NCBI GenBank assembly: GCA_963676435.2
Contig: CAXXOZ010000018.1
Location: 1 to 64,000 of the forward strand
Reading direction: 5' to 3'
Length of the DNA: 64,000 bases
From: CAXXOZ01 sp963676435
GTDB taxonomy: Bacteria; Bacillota; Clostridia; Lachnospirales; Lachnospiraceae
The notes below the pieces were generated by a model that saw nothing but the letters and a program-made list of their open reading frames with translations, ran no database searches and was not told the origin of the DNA. Below, piece by piece: positions 34,128 through 43,365 of this stretch. A program made the position numbers and the translations under genes. Every line of letters begins with the position of its first letter. Within the stretch, counting starts at the first letter, position 1.

Positions 34128-35805
34128 ATAGTGTAAATTTACTGTAGGATTTAATTGGACAGAGATTCCCCTTGATGTGTTTCAGACTTAGCTTCTGTTC
34201 ACACTATACATATATTTCTTACTTTTTACAATCCCCAAATGTGATGTTTGAAATATGCTATCTTTTTAACTTCTGGAAAAGGAATACTGTGGGTCATTCT
34301 TTCTAAATATCTTTGTTCTTCTTTTAATCTTGTTCTTTCGGCTTTAAACATTTCGCAACTCATACATATTATCTCTTCTTCTGCACCTGCAGCCAATTGT
34401 AATTCCTGTTTTTGCATTCTTACAAGCTCTAACATATTTCCTTTGTTTGCTTTATATATTCGTAGTTTCGACATTTGATTAACACCGTGTCTGCTCCACC
34501 CTAATGGTCTAGAACTCATTCTGTCCGAATAAATATGACTTACATGACCTTCTGCACTACAACCCACCTGTGAATCTTTGTTAATTCCACCTCTTATTAT
34601 ACCATTCCAATTACCGAGAATATATAACATACAGGTTTCAACTTTTTTTCTCTGACTTTCTGTTTCTGTTACATTTAAAATTTTTTCAAATGTTGCCTGT
34701 GCCATCCATTTAACTCTTTTATTGATTGCTCGATATATTTCACTTCTAGCATCTAAAGCTGAATCCATAAGATGTGAAGTTGCTTTTATAATGTATTTTT
34801 GCATATGAAATTTGTCCAATACAAAAATAGATCCTGAAATCCACTTCCTTCCTGTCTTAATCCAATTAGCACCATCCCCATTAATATATATATGCTTGAT
34901 TTTACTTATATCATAAGTCGACTGTATATAATCGTATATTTCTCGCCAAAACTGTTCCACTCCTTTACTTCCTTCATAAATCCCACCAAAATATTTAGGA
35001 TTTATCAACTTCATCCTTTGACTTTTAGGTGCATCAGGTTCAATTCCTTCATATACGTAGGCTAGTTTTGGCATACTTGTATTTGATCTTGGTTTTTCAA
35101 TGTCTCCCTTACTTTCCAAATATTGTAAGGAAACATGGTCTTCATCCGCATCTATATATAGATAATCCACTTGCTTCTTATGCACGGCTTCATTATTTTC
35201 CTGATAAAATTTCAGACTATGAATCTTATTCTTAACTGTTTGTTTACTCACTGTATCTGAAAGACTAACATTTATTCCACCTTTTCGGTAACTGCTATCT
35301 ACAGCTTCTTCAAGCATTTGCGCCTCTGCATCCTCAGTCATTCTCGTATGACTTTCCAGTCCCATGACTTTATCTAGCAGATACTCGCAGATTCCAGATT
35401 CTTTATTTTTAAACAGTGTTTTATGATACTTAACTGTTCCAAGGCTTGTAATTAATGATGTTTCATCTTTTCTGCTAATTACCCATCCTGACTTTCGCAG
35501 ACCACTTTTACGTAGTTCTTCATCCATGCTCTCTAAAGTTTCTTTAATAATATCTAAACCTAACCTTACAACTGAATCTGTAACACCATAAATAAACTCC
35601 GCCTGCTTTTCTGGTTTATTTATAAAATCTTCTAACACTTTACCTAATTTTTTTACCCCAACTTCTTCAAACTGTTGTATACTTTTAATCATAGAGAACA
35701 CCCATCCTTTGCGTTTTATTTTTATTCGCATTTAAATCTTAACACAAAGAAGGTGTTCTCTATTGTTTTTTTCAATTAATATCCTACAAAATTTTTACCC
35801 TAGCT
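34128..35805. mobile_element. ISLre2-family insertion sequence
   Basis: The ends carry inverted repeats: TAGTGTAAATTTACTGTAGG on the left (from 34129) and the reverse complement of the right end reading TAGGGTAAAAATTTTGTAGG (ending at 35803), both continuing into A/T and TTAATTG. The 9-bp sequence ATATATATG flanks both sides (34119-34127 and 35806-35814), a plausible target duplication, though in low-complexity AT sequence. Boundaries may be off by two bases. It carries one transposase gene. Confidence 0.8.
34226..35692 (-). CDS. ISLre2-family transposase (UPF0236 type)
   Basis: The 488-residue transposase begins MIKSIQQFEEVGVKKLGKVLEDF and contains SLGTVKYHKTLFKNKESG, YLYIDADEDHVSLQY, IYINGDGANWIKTG, FVLDKFHMQKYI and VGCSAEGHVSHIYSDRMSSRPLGWSRHGVNQMSKLR, the text typical of ISLre2 transposases. 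ATG 35692 with AAGGATG upstream is favoured over the ATG at 35731. The frame is complete. Confidence 0.92.
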   Translation of the reverse strand: MIKSIQQFEEVGVKKLGKVLEDFINKPEKQAEFIYGVTDSVVRLGLDIIKETLESMDEELRKSGLRKSGWVISRKDETSLITSLGTVKYHKTLFKNKESGICEYLLDKVMGLESHTRMTEDAEAQMLEEAVDSSYRKGGINVSLSDTVSKQTVKNKIHSLKFYQENNEAVHKKQVDYLYIDADEDHVSLQYLESKGDIEKPRSNTSMPKLAYVYEGIEPDAPKSQRMKLINPKYFGGIYEGSKGVEQFWREIYDYIQSTYDISKIKHIYINGDGANWIKTGRKWISGSIFVLDKFHMQKYIIKATSHLMDSALDARSEIYRAINKRVKWMAQATFEKILNVTETESQRKKVETCMLYILGNWNGIIRGGINKDSQVGCSAEGHVSHIYSDRMSSRPLGWSRHGVNQMSKLRIYKANKGNMLELVRMQKQELQLAAGAEEEIICMSCEMFKAERTRLKEEQRYLERMTHSIPFPEVKKIAYFKHHIWGL

Positions 35806-35875
35806 ATATATATGTTGACGATTAGTTGCTTTGTATATAAAATCAATATCAAAATAGTTTATGTGGAGTAATGAA

Positions 35876-36610
35876 ATGACAGAAGAAGAGTTAATAAAAA
35901 GCAGGTTTAAAGACCTAGCAAATAGATCCTATATAAATAATATTTATGTGTATACAGATTTTTTAAATACACTAGAGATGGATATGTTTTTACAGATTGA
36001 AAATGAGTTGAATTTTGTTCCTCATGAAATTCAAATGAATATGATTAGGTTTGGAAATGAAGAAACTACTGGATATGATGAGAAGTTTCCATTTGTAATA
36101 ATTAAAACACAACCAATAAATAAAAAGTTTGCAGATGAACTGTCTCATAGAGATATTTTAGGAGCATTGATGAATCTTGGAATAGAGAGAAATTGCATCG
36201 GAGAAATTAAATTAGATAATAATAATGCATATATCTATGTGGCTAATAGAATTTCAAATTATATTTTAGATAATTTGAACAAAATCAAACATACACAAAT
36301 AAAAACTTCAATTCTAGAAGAACTTCCAAAAGAGATAAAACCAAATTTAAAGGAAGAAAGATTTACAGTTACTTCTTTAAGATTAGACTTGATAATTGCA
36401 AAAGCTTACAATATATCAAGAAGTCAAAGTCTGGAGCTTTTTAGAACTAAAAAAATCTATGTAAATTCAAGAAACTCAGAAAATAATAGTTTAATTATTA
36501 ATGATGGAGACATTATATCGGTTAGAGGATTTGGAAAATTTATCTTCGTAAAAAGTTTAGGAGTTAATAAAAAAAGAAAAACCATGATAATTATTGAAAA
36601 ATATATATAA
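35876..36610 (+). CDS. YlmH-like S4-domain RNA-binding protein
   Basis: The 244-residue protein has an N-terminal region with IEAFLNP-like helices (SYINNIYVYTDFLNTLEMDMFLQIENEL), a central DILGALMNLGIERNCIGEI block, and a C-terminal S4 RNA-binding domain (TVTSLRLDLIIAKAYNISRSQSLELFRTKKIYVNSRNSENNSLIINDGDIISVRGFGKFIF). This is the layout of YlmH, normally in the division cluster near divIVA and linked to ribosome rescue. Here it stands alone beside an IS. ATG 35876 with GGAG is preferred to ATG 35861. Confidence 0.85.
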   Translation: MTEEELIKSRFKDLANRSYINNIYVYTDFLNTLEMDMFLQIENELNFVPHEIQMNMIRFGNEETTGYDEKFPFVIIKTQPINKKFADELSHRDILGALMNLGIERNCIGEIKLDNNNAYIYVANRISNYILDNLNKIKHTQIKTSILEELPKEIKPNLKEERFTVTSLRLDLIIAKAYNISRSQSLELFRTKKIYVNSRNSENNSLIINDGDIISVRGFGKFIFVKSLGVNKKRKTMIIIEKYI

Positions 36611-36614
36611 AAAA

Positions 36615-36652
36615 TGCTTCGCCCTTAAAGATACAAGGGTGAAGCACATTGT
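36615..36652. terminator. Bidirectional terminator
   Basis: TGCTTCGCCCTT pairs with AAGGGTGAAGCA around an eight-base loop. On the minus strand it is followed by a clear T-run, so it terminates the beta-helix lipoprotein gene and probably the S4 gene too. Confidence 0.8.
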
Positions 36653-36653
36653 T

Positions 36654-37865
36654 CTATTTTTTAAATCCGCCTTTATTTCCAGGGAAACCGCCACCCATCT
36701 GTTGATTGGTAAGTTCGGTAAGTTCAGTACCATTTACTATAACAGTTCCGCCATTTAATTCTCCAGTTCCATCAAAGTCAAATGCAGAATTTGCAGTGAC
36801 AGTTATGTAACCACCATTTATATATAAATCACCATTTGAATCAACAGCATCTGTATCTCCACTACCTACCTCAAGTGTTATAGTCCCGCCATTGAATTCA
36901 ATAGCAACATCATATGCGTTACTTTTATTTGTGGCATTTATACCGTCATCTGTTGCGTATAAGTCAATTGTTCCGTCATTGATTGTTATGTTTGTTGCTT
37001 CAATGCCTTCTGTAGCAGACTTAATATTTATTGTACCGCCATCAATTTTAATAAATGATGTTCCTCTTATACCATCATCTGCAGCAGTTATATTTAATGT
37101 ACCACCTAAGATATAGATGTAACCTAAAGATGTATCATCTTCATTTTCGCTATGTAAAGCATCTTTATCAGAATCTATAGATATAATACCATCATATATT
37201 ACGATTGAATCATTTGCTTCGAGTCCATCTTCTTTTGACTCAATATTTATTGTACTACCAGTAATTTTTAAATCATCTTTTGAAGTAATACCGTTTCCCT
37301 GTTCAGAAATTATGTTTAGAGTTCCAACGCCATTTACTACAAGATCTGATTTAGAGAATATGGCAGAATCAAGATTAGTTTCTCCATCAGCAGTATATGT
37401 GTCAGTTACGCTAAATGAGTTATCTGAATCAGTTGTTGTGACAAATACTTTGTCGGCTTCTTTTACATATATTGCAGGCGTATTTTCGTTTGTTATTGTT
37501 ACTCCGTCTAATACTATCTGCACTTTTGCTTCATCGTCTGCTTCTACGATTATCATTACATTTTCGGCATCGCCACTTATTACATATACACCTTCTTCAG
37601 AAATAGTGATATCCTGATTATCAGTTACTGATAGATATGTTGCATCAGTTAAATCTGCTGATTGTTCTAAATCTCTGTCAGTCAATAATTCAGATACATC
37701 TTCATTTGTTTCTGTAGTGTTTGAGCTTATAACAGAAGTTGTACCACCTCCTGATGTTGTGGTGCTTGTAGTTGTAGTTGCTTCTGTGCCACATCCTATT
37801 AGGGAAAGTGCCGCAGCTGTAGAAATTATTAATGTGCCTGATTTAATTATATTTTTAAGTTTCAT
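36654..37865 (-). CDS. Lipoprotein with Cthe_2159-type beta-helix carbohydrate-binding domain
   Basis: The 403-residue protein has a lipobox LIGC with lipidated Cys25, a Thr/Ser-rich linker (TEATTTTSTTTSGGG), then a right-handed beta-helix built of repeats such as GTLNIISEQGNGITSKDDLKI, GIISIDSDKDALHSEN, GTLNITAADDGIRGTSFIKIDGG and GTIDLYATDDGINATN. The DDGI/EDGL repeats are like PF14262 proteins, reported to bind acidic polysaccharide with calcium. It is anchored on the outer face of the membrane. The tail QQMGGGFPGNKGGFKK is Gly-rich. AAAGGAATG precedes the ATG. Confidence 0.85.
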   Translation of the reverse strand: MKLKNIIKSGTLIISTAAALSLIGCGTEATTTTSTTTSGGGTTSVISSNTTETNEDVSELLTDRDLEQSADLTDATYLSVTDNQDITISEEGVYVISGDAENVMIIVEADDEAKVQIVLDGVTITNENTPAIYVKEADKVFVTTTDSDNSFSVTDTYTADGETNLDSAIFSKSDLVVNGVGTLNIISEQGNGITSKDDLKITGSTINIESKEDGLEANDSIVIYDGIISIDSDKDALHSENEDDTSLGYIYILGGTLNITAADDGIRGTSFIKIDGGTINIKSATEGIEATNITINDGTIDLYATDDGINATNKSNAYDVAIEFNGGTITLEVGSGDTDAVDSNGDLYINGGYITVTANSAFDFDGTGELNGGTVIVNGTELTELTNQQMGGGFPGNKGGFKK

Positions 37866-38024
37866 ATTTTCATTCCTTTCAAACGTTTCGTGAGGCTATC
37901 ATAAAACATAAATATAGTGATTACAATAGCTTTGAAAGAATGTTCAAACAACCTTCAGATAACTAACACAATGTTCAAAAAAACAACACAAAAATAGCGA
38001 AAAGTCCCATTGGAGATTATTTCG

Positions 38025-38924
38025 CTAAGTTAAAATTTCCAAAAATTTATTTACTAGAGGATTAGAAGAATCATTATGCCATGCCATGACAATACTTCCT
38101 AATTCATTAGGCAAAATATGTTTGATAAGATTTGAATAACTGGATGTATCCATCGTATCAATACCAAGGATTATGCCTATTCCCATACTGGCATATAAGT
38201 AGCTTGTATCACAATTAGGTGATACCTTGGCTATATTTGGCTTAAAGTTATAGTCAGAACATATTTGATATAGTAAATTTGTATATCCTGGTAAACTGTC
38301 ATTTGATACGGAGATAAAGTTTTCTTGTTTTAAATCTGTAAAATCTATTTTTTCCATCTTAGCAAACCTATGAGTATCAGGAAAAAAAAGAGTCGCCTTG
38401 CATTTATAAGCAATGCTGAATTTCACATCTGTTGCTTCTAGTAAAGAAATGTTTAAATTTGAAATAAATACAACATCTAGTTCATTTTTATTAAAGAGAT
38501 TACATAGATCAACTATATTATATTGTGATAAGGTCAGATTAATATTTGGATAACTTGTTAAAAAGTCTTTCAAAGTATCCTTAACTTTATCTGATAAAGA
38601 TGTTTCAACATATCCAATTGAAAGTGAAAATATCTTCCCTGTTTGTATTTCATGTGCTTTTTCTATATTTGTATTAAACAGGGAAAACATATCTCTTGTT
38701 TTTTCATATAAAAATTTTCCTGCGGGAGTTAAAGAAGCACCATTTCTATCTTTTATAAAAAGGATAAGATTTAGGTCACTCTCAAGTGCGGATATATTTT
38801 TGCTTACTGCTGAATGTGTTATATTTAGTTTTTCTCCAGCCAATGAAAAGCTCTTGCTTTCAGCAGCAGCTACAAAAATTTGAAGTTTATTAAAACTGAT
38901 ATTTGATAAATCTAATTTTCGCAC
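38025..38924 (-). CDS. LysR-family transcriptional regulator
   Basis: The 299-residue protein has the LysR HTH (LQIFVAAAESKSFSLAGEKLNITHSAVSKNISALESDLNLILFIKDRNGASLTPAGKFLYE) and a periplasmic-binding-like effector domain. The start is GTG 38924 because GGAGGG lies ten bases ahead; the open frame extends further into the upstream gene but without family text. It lies 25 bases after the URO-D-family gene on the same strand, so it is probably co-transcribed with the gene it regulates. Confidence 0.88.
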   Translation of the reverse strand: MRKLDLSNISFNKLQIFVAAAESKSFSLAGEKLNITHSAVSKNISALESDLNLILFIKDRNGASLTPAGKFLYEKTRDMFSLFNTNIEKAHEIQTGKIFSLSIGYVETSLSDKVKDTLKDFLTSYPNINLTLSQYNIVDLCNLFNKNELDVVFISNLNISLLEATDVKFSIAYKCKATLFFPDTHRFAKMEKIDFTDLKQENFISVSNDSLPGYTNLLYQICSDYNFKPNIAKVSPNCDTSYLYASMGIGIILGIDTMDTSSYSNLIKHILPNELGSIVMAWHNDSSNPLVNKFLEILT

Positions 38925-38949
38925 TGGTAATCCCTCCGGATTTATTATA

Positions 38950-39915
38950 TCACAATTTACTAATTTTAGCCCATTCTTCAGTAAGGGCAGGCAGTCTTTC
39001 ATCACCAACCACATATGCTAAACCTCTATCGTTAACTATTAGGGGATATATCATATAACCACCGTTTTTTCCGTATTCATTCATACATCTTCTTGCTTCA
39101 TTAACAAGTGCGTCCGCGCCTGCTCCAGGAAATGAACAGGTTCCCTGTGAATCCCAGCCTCCATTAACAATAAGTTTGTTTTTATATTTCTCCTGTATTT
39201 TTGGAATATCATTACAGACTTGGGCAGGATTCCATATTTTTGCTCCTATTTCCACAAAGTCATCAAGTATTTCTTCGCATTTTCCACAGGTGTGCTGTTC
39301 GAAAATACATCCTTTTGACGTTACAAGGTTAGCAATTTTTTTGTGATAAGGTTTTATTACCTCTCTGTACGTTTTAGGTGACATAAAAAGCCCTCTAGCC
39401 TGTGCAAGGTCATCATAATACATAACAATATCTGGTTTGTATACATCGATATGTTTTGAAATAGTTGCTACTTTGTAATCGGAAAATGCATCAAAAAATT
39501 CTTTACATGATTCAGGATCTTCAACTAAAGAGCAAAGTGCATTTTCAAATCCCATAAAGGCAACAAGTCTTTCAAATAAGCCACAGGCGTTAAATAGACA
39601 CATCATTTTTTCAGATCTGTTAACTCGTGCAAGTTCAATGTTAGCAACCTGTGTAAAATCAAATTTATCTACATCAGGAAACTTGACATATTTTTTCCAA
39701 TCTGCAATATCGTCAAACATAAATTTGTTTGGCTCAGGTATGGCTCCTTCTGCTGTGGCAATCCAATTGACTCCAAATGGATCCACTCCTCCTTGCCAAG
39801 GTTGATCTGTTATACCTGTTCCAAGAAGTACAATATCATAGGCTTCAAAAGTATTAGGTACAAATTCAGGTTTACCCCAGTTAATAACTTCCAATAAGTT
39901 TTCTCTTTGATTCAT
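38950..39915 (-). CDS. Uroporphyrinogen decarboxylase-family protein (methyltransferase-like)
   Basis: The 321-residue TIM-barrel protein starts MNQRENLLEVINWGKPEFVPNTFEAYD and has the zinc-ligand-type motif FEQHTCGKCEEIL (HxC), plus NGGWDSQGTC and GGYMIYPLIVND. Members with this motif are usually corrinoid-dependent methyltransferases (MtaA/MtbA/CmuA-like) rather than heme enzymes. No corrinoid protein is next to it, so the substrate is unknown. ATG 39915 with GAGGTG is used rather than the longer frame start. Confidence 0.82.
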   Translation of the reverse strand: MNQRENLLEVINWGKPEFVPNTFEAYDIVLLGTGITDQPWQGGVDPFGVNWIATAEGAIPEPNKFMFDDIADWKKYVKFPDVDKFDFTQVANIELARVNRSEKMMCLFNACGLFERLVAFMGFENALCSLVEDPESCKEFFDAFSDYKVATISKHIDVYKPDIVMYYDDLAQARGLFMSPKTYREVIKPYHKKIANLVTSKGCIFEQHTCGKCEEILDDFVEIGAKIWNPAQVCNDIPKIQEKYKNKLIVNGGWDSQGTCSFPGAGADALVNEARRCMNEYGKNGGYMIYPLIVNDRGLAYVVGDERLPALTEEWAKISKL

Positions 39916-39989
39916 AGAACACCTCACAAATATTATTTTATATAAAAATTCTATCATTATTTGTATGTGTATCCCAAAGGAAATAAAAG

Positions 39990-40022
39990 AACATAGCTGT
40001 TCCATAAGAGAACAGCTATGTT
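39990..40022 (-). terminator. Terminator of ndk
   Basis: AACATAGCTGTTC (39990-40002) and GAACAGCTATGTT (40010-40022) form a perfect 13-bp stem. Read on the minus strand it is followed by TCTTTTATTT. Confidence 0.85.
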
Positions 40023-40034
40023 TATAAGTGGATT

Positions 40035-40451
40035 TTAACCCTGATATTTAATTAAATCTTTCCATATTTCAATTTCTCTTTTGGCTGAAGTTACTGAATC
40101 TGAACCGTGTACTGCGTTTCTAGTAACTGTTTCACCAAACATATATCTTATAGTTCCTGGTCTGGCTTTTGCTGGATTTGTTGAGCCGTTGATTTCTCTT
40201 ACAATGTCGACTACATTTTCACCTTCCAAAATCATAACTATTGTATCTGAAGATGACATGAAGTTTACTAAATTATCGAAAAAATCTTTTCCTATATGTT
40301 CCTCATAATGTTTGCCTAGGACCTCCATTGTGGGAGTAACTCTGTGTGAATGGATTATTTCCAAACGATTGTCTTCGTATATGGAAACGATTTTTCCGAC
40401 TAACTTTTTCTTAACCGCTTCTGGTTTTATTATAACTAGTGTTCTTTCCAT
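40035..40451 (-). CDS. ndk: Nucleoside diphosphate kinase
   Basis: Ndk transfers the terminal phosphate from ATP to other NDPs through a phosphohistidine. The 138-residue protein shows MERTLVIIKPEAV, FMSSSDTIVMILEGENVVDIVREINGSTNPAKARPGTIRYMFG, and the active site NAVHGSDS with His115. ATG 40451 with AAAGGAT upstream gives the family N-terminus; the open frame extends 17 codons further without support. It appears monocistronic. Confidence 0.96.
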   Translation of the reverse strand: MERTLVIIKPEAVKKKLVGKIVSIYEDNRLEIIHSHRVTPTMEVLGKHYEEHIGKDFFDNLVNFMSSSDTIVMILEGENVVDIVREINGSTNPAKARPGTIRYMFGETVTRNAVHGSDSVTSAKREIEIWKDLIKYQG

Positions 40452-40580
40452 ATTCTTATCCTTTCCCATTTTTATAGTCTCATTGTACTTTAATGAGAAC
40501 AATTTTAAAAGAAAAAAATAAAAAATTAGATAATTTTATTATATTAATATATAATAAAAACTGGAGAGAGGAGTATATAA

Positions 40581-41645
40581 ATGCCGAATTTAGAAAAGTA
40601 TGGATTAACTGAAAGATTTAGTAACGAAGCAACAATGTATCCTGAATATAATATTGCCAGAGTTATTTTTCAAAACAAGGGGATATATAAAATTGTAAGC
40701 CAGGAATGGGAGGTTTTTGCTGAGATATCAGGAAAGTTTCATTATGAACATGATTCCTTGTCAAGTTTGCCCGCAGTTGGTGATTTTGTTATGTTTTCTT
40801 ATAAAGAAAATGATGAACGCGCAATAATTCATAATGTTTTAACCAGGAAAAGTTCTTTTGAAAGAAAAGCAGTGGGAATTAAAAATCAGACACAAATAAT
40901 TGCAGCTAATATTGACATTATTTTTATCTGTATGTCTCTTAATAATAATTATAATTTAAACAGAATTGAAAGATATTTGGCAATAGCGTGGGACTCAGGA
41001 GCTACACCAGTTGTAGTGCTTACAAAGTCCGATCTTTGCACGGATATTGAAAAAGTTTTAGAAGAAATTAGGAATGTAGCACCTTTTACTGATGTGATAA
41101 CAACTTCAGTATTTGATAATGATTTAGTTGAAAAATTTCAAAAATATATATGTTATGAAAAAACAGCCTCTTTTATTGGTTCTTCTGGTGTTGGAAAATC
41201 TTCACTAATAAATAAACTTTTTGGAAAAGAGTTTATCTTAACAAAGGAAATCGATAAATATGATAAGGGAAGGCATACAACAACAGGAAGGGAATTATTT
41301 TTATTGCCTGATGGAGGTGTAGTTATAGATACTCCGGGAATTAGAGAAATTGGTGTAGAATCAGCAGATTTAAATCAAGCTTTTTCAGAAATAGAAGAAT
41401 TAGCTAAAAAATGCAAATTTAGTGATTGTACTCACAAAAACGAACCAGGATGTGCTGTTACAAAAGCTGTAGAAGAAGGTGTGATTGATAATAGGCGTTT
41501 CGAAAATTATTTAAAATTAAAGATTGAAAGTGGATATGAAGGGTTAACCTCAAAAGAAATTGAGATTAAAAAGACCCAAAGAATGTTTAAAGAAGTAGGT
41601 GGAATAAAGAACGCAAAAAGAATTGCAAAAAATAGTAAAAAATAG
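40581..41645 (+). CDS. rsgA: Ribosome small-subunit maturation GTPase RsgA
   Basis: RsgA is a circularly permuted GTPase acting late in 30S assembly. The 354-residue protein has an N-terminal OB fold, G4 LTKSDL at about 151 ahead of G1 GSSGVGKSSL near 200 and G3 DTPGIRE near 253, and the C-terminal zinc region CKFSDCTHKNEPGC. GAGAGGAG precedes the ATG. It is not in the usual prkC-stp neighbourhood, so a second copy may exist elsewhere. Confidence 0.94.
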   Translation: MPNLEKYGLTERFSNEATMYPEYNIARVIFQNKGIYKIVSQEWEVFAEISGKFHYEHDSLSSLPAVGDFVMFSYKENDERAIIHNVLTRKSSFERKAVGIKNQTQIIAANIDIIFICMSLNNNYNLNRIERYLAIAWDSGATPVVVLTKSDLCTDIEKVLEEIRNVAPFTDVITTSVFDNDLVEKFQKYICYEKTASFIGSSGVGKSSLINKLFGKEFILTKEIDKYDKGRHTTTGRELFLLPDGGVVIDTPGIREIGVESADLNQAFSEIEELAKKCKFSDCTHKNEPGCAVTKAVEEGVIDNRRFENYLKLKIESGYEGLTSKEIEIKKTQRMFKEVGGIKNAKRIAKNSKK

Positions 41646-41738
41646 TCTAATCTATTTGACACTTATTATAAATAAGCGTAAAATTAACAATACTTAAGTA
41701 CCTATAAACTTGTGTTGTGAAATCAGGAGGTAGCCCTT

Positions 41739-43013
41739 ATGGATACTACTTTAAAAGGTTTGATAACATCGTTTAGCAGAGCAATTGATTTGTATAATTT
41801 TATACTTAAAAGTCATCACAGACATACGGCTATCGCAGCGTATCATATAGGGAAAGAATTTGGTCTAGATGAAAAAAGTATAAGTGACTTAGTAATCAGT
41901 GCCGCGTTACATGACATTGGGGCTTTGTCAGTAGAAGAAAGGGACTTACTCGTAAAAATGGATATTGAAAATCCATATCCCCATTGTAGGCTTGGAAGTT
42001 ATATGTTAGACTCTTTTAAGCCTTTCGAAAAAATATCTAAAATAGTATATTATCATCACTGGCCATACTCAAAAGACAAAGATTGGATTGAGGAAATGGG
42101 GCATATTCCAATCGAGAGTTATATTTTACATTTGGCTGATCGTACGGACATCTTAAGAAATTCAAATGAACCAGTTTTGTATCAGAAACACAGGATAGCA
42201 GAAAAAATTGAATCATATGGAGGCAAGTTGTTTCACCCTAATGTGGTTGAGGCTTTTAAAGAGATTTCTAAAAAAGATTCTTTTTGGTTGGATATAGAAA
42301 ATCTTGAAATGGAGACAATACTTGATATTGCCATTTCCGATGATTATAAAATAGATATGAATATGGATATGTTGGAGGATTTTGCATATACTTTATCAAA
42401 AATTATTGATTTTAGAAGCGAATTTACTATTTCCCATTCATTTGGTGTAAGTGAAGTGGCTTATACCATTTCAAAACTTATGGAGTACGAAAAAGAAAAA
42501 TCTAGAAAACTGCGGGTGGCTGGACTTCTACATGATATGGGAAAAATTGCAGTGGACACGAAATTAATTGAAAAAGGCGATATCCTTACGGTTAATGAAA
42601 TGGCAGATGTAAAAACTCATTCATATTTTACGGGACTGATTTTAGGAAATATGAAGGGGCTTGAAGAAATTGTAAGTTGGGCGGCATGTCATCATGAAAA
42701 TCATGATGGGACGGGTTATCCTAAAAGCCTTTTTGGAAGTTTTATAACACAGGAGATGGATATTGTTTCTTATGCAGATATATATACAGCTCTTTCTGAG
42801 AATAGACCATATAGGAGAGGGCTTAAGTCCTTTGAAATCATTGAGATTTTAAGAGATGAATACTTAGATAAACATGGAGAAGAAGTATTTGATGTGGTTA
42901 AAAATAATGTTGGTTTGATAGATGATGTTTGTAAAAAATCTATTAAAAAGGGTGAAAGTCGGTATAAATACTATATGGACTTATCAAAGAAATATGAAAA
43001 TTATTGTTTGTAG
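41739..43013 (+). CDS. Double HD-domain protein with C-terminal HD-GYP domain
   Basis: The 424-residue soluble protein has a first HD domain (HHRHTAIAAYHIG...ALHDIGALS..YHHWPYSKDKDW) that lacks the GYP motif, and a second (HSFGVSEVAYTISKL...LLHDMGKIAVDTKLI...HHENHDGTGYPKSLFG) with a full HD-GYP signature. The second is probably a c-di-GMP phosphodiesterase; the first may be regulatory. CAGGAGG precedes the ATG. It is followed by a DUF6054 gene 19 bases on. Confidence 0.88.
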   Translation: MDTTLKGLITSFSRAIDLYNFILKSHHRHTAIAAYHIGKEFGLDEKSISDLVISAALHDIGALSVEERDLLVKMDIENPYPHCRLGSYMLDSFKPFEKISKIVYYHHWPYSKDKDWIEEMGHIPIESYILHLADRTDILRNSNEPVLYQKHRIAEKIESYGGKLFHPNVVEAFKEISKKDSFWLDIENLEMETILDIAISDDYKIDMNMDMLEDFAYTLSKIIDFRSEFTISHSFGVSEVAYTISKLMEYEKEKSRKLRVAGLLHDMGKIAVDTKLIEKGDILTVNEMADVKTHSYFTGLILGNMKGLEEIVSWAACHHENHDGTGYPKSLFGSFITQEMDIVSYADIYTALSENRPYRRGLKSFEIIEILRDEYLDKHGEEVFDVVKNNVGLIDDVCKKSIKKGESRYKYYMDLSKKYENYCL

Positions 43014-43032
43014 AATTATATAGGGGGTTGAA

Positions 43033-43365
43033 ATGGCAAAGTTAGAAAAGATTATTAAAGGAGATTTTGATTTTATTTTAAGAAAAATCGAGCAGGGTAT
43101 TTTGAATGGAAGTGTTACTGCATCTTTAGAAGACAGTAGTGATTTTGCGACAGACAAAGCGAGGTGCTCAATAAGAGTATTTGAGAGGTATAGTGCATTA
43201 GGAAGTAACAGGTTATCTTTAAATGTAGCCTTGTTTAAGGCAGGAGAGGATATTAGACTATCAGCAATAACTTCTGGTGGTAGCCAGGGGATGTTTCTTA
43301 AAATTAATACATTTGGTGAAGGGACATTTTTAAAGAAACTAGAAAGAATAGTTAATCAATTTTAA
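43033..43365 (+). CDS. DUF6054-like small protein
   Basis: The 110-residue protein (FILRKIEQGILNGSVTASLEDSSDFATDKARCSIRVFERYSALGSNRLSLNVALFKAGEDIRLSAITSGGSQG) resembles the DUF6054 family of clostridial proteins, whose function is unknown. It is likely co-transcribed with the HD-GYP gene. Its last four bases overlap the end of the converging GGDEF gene. AGGGGGTTG precedes the ATG. Confidence 0.7.
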   Translation: MAKLEKIIKGDFDFILRKIEQGILNGSVTASLEDSSDFATDKARCSIRVFERYSALGSNRLSLNVALFKAGEDIRLSAITSGGSQGMFLKINTFGEGTFLKKLERIVNQF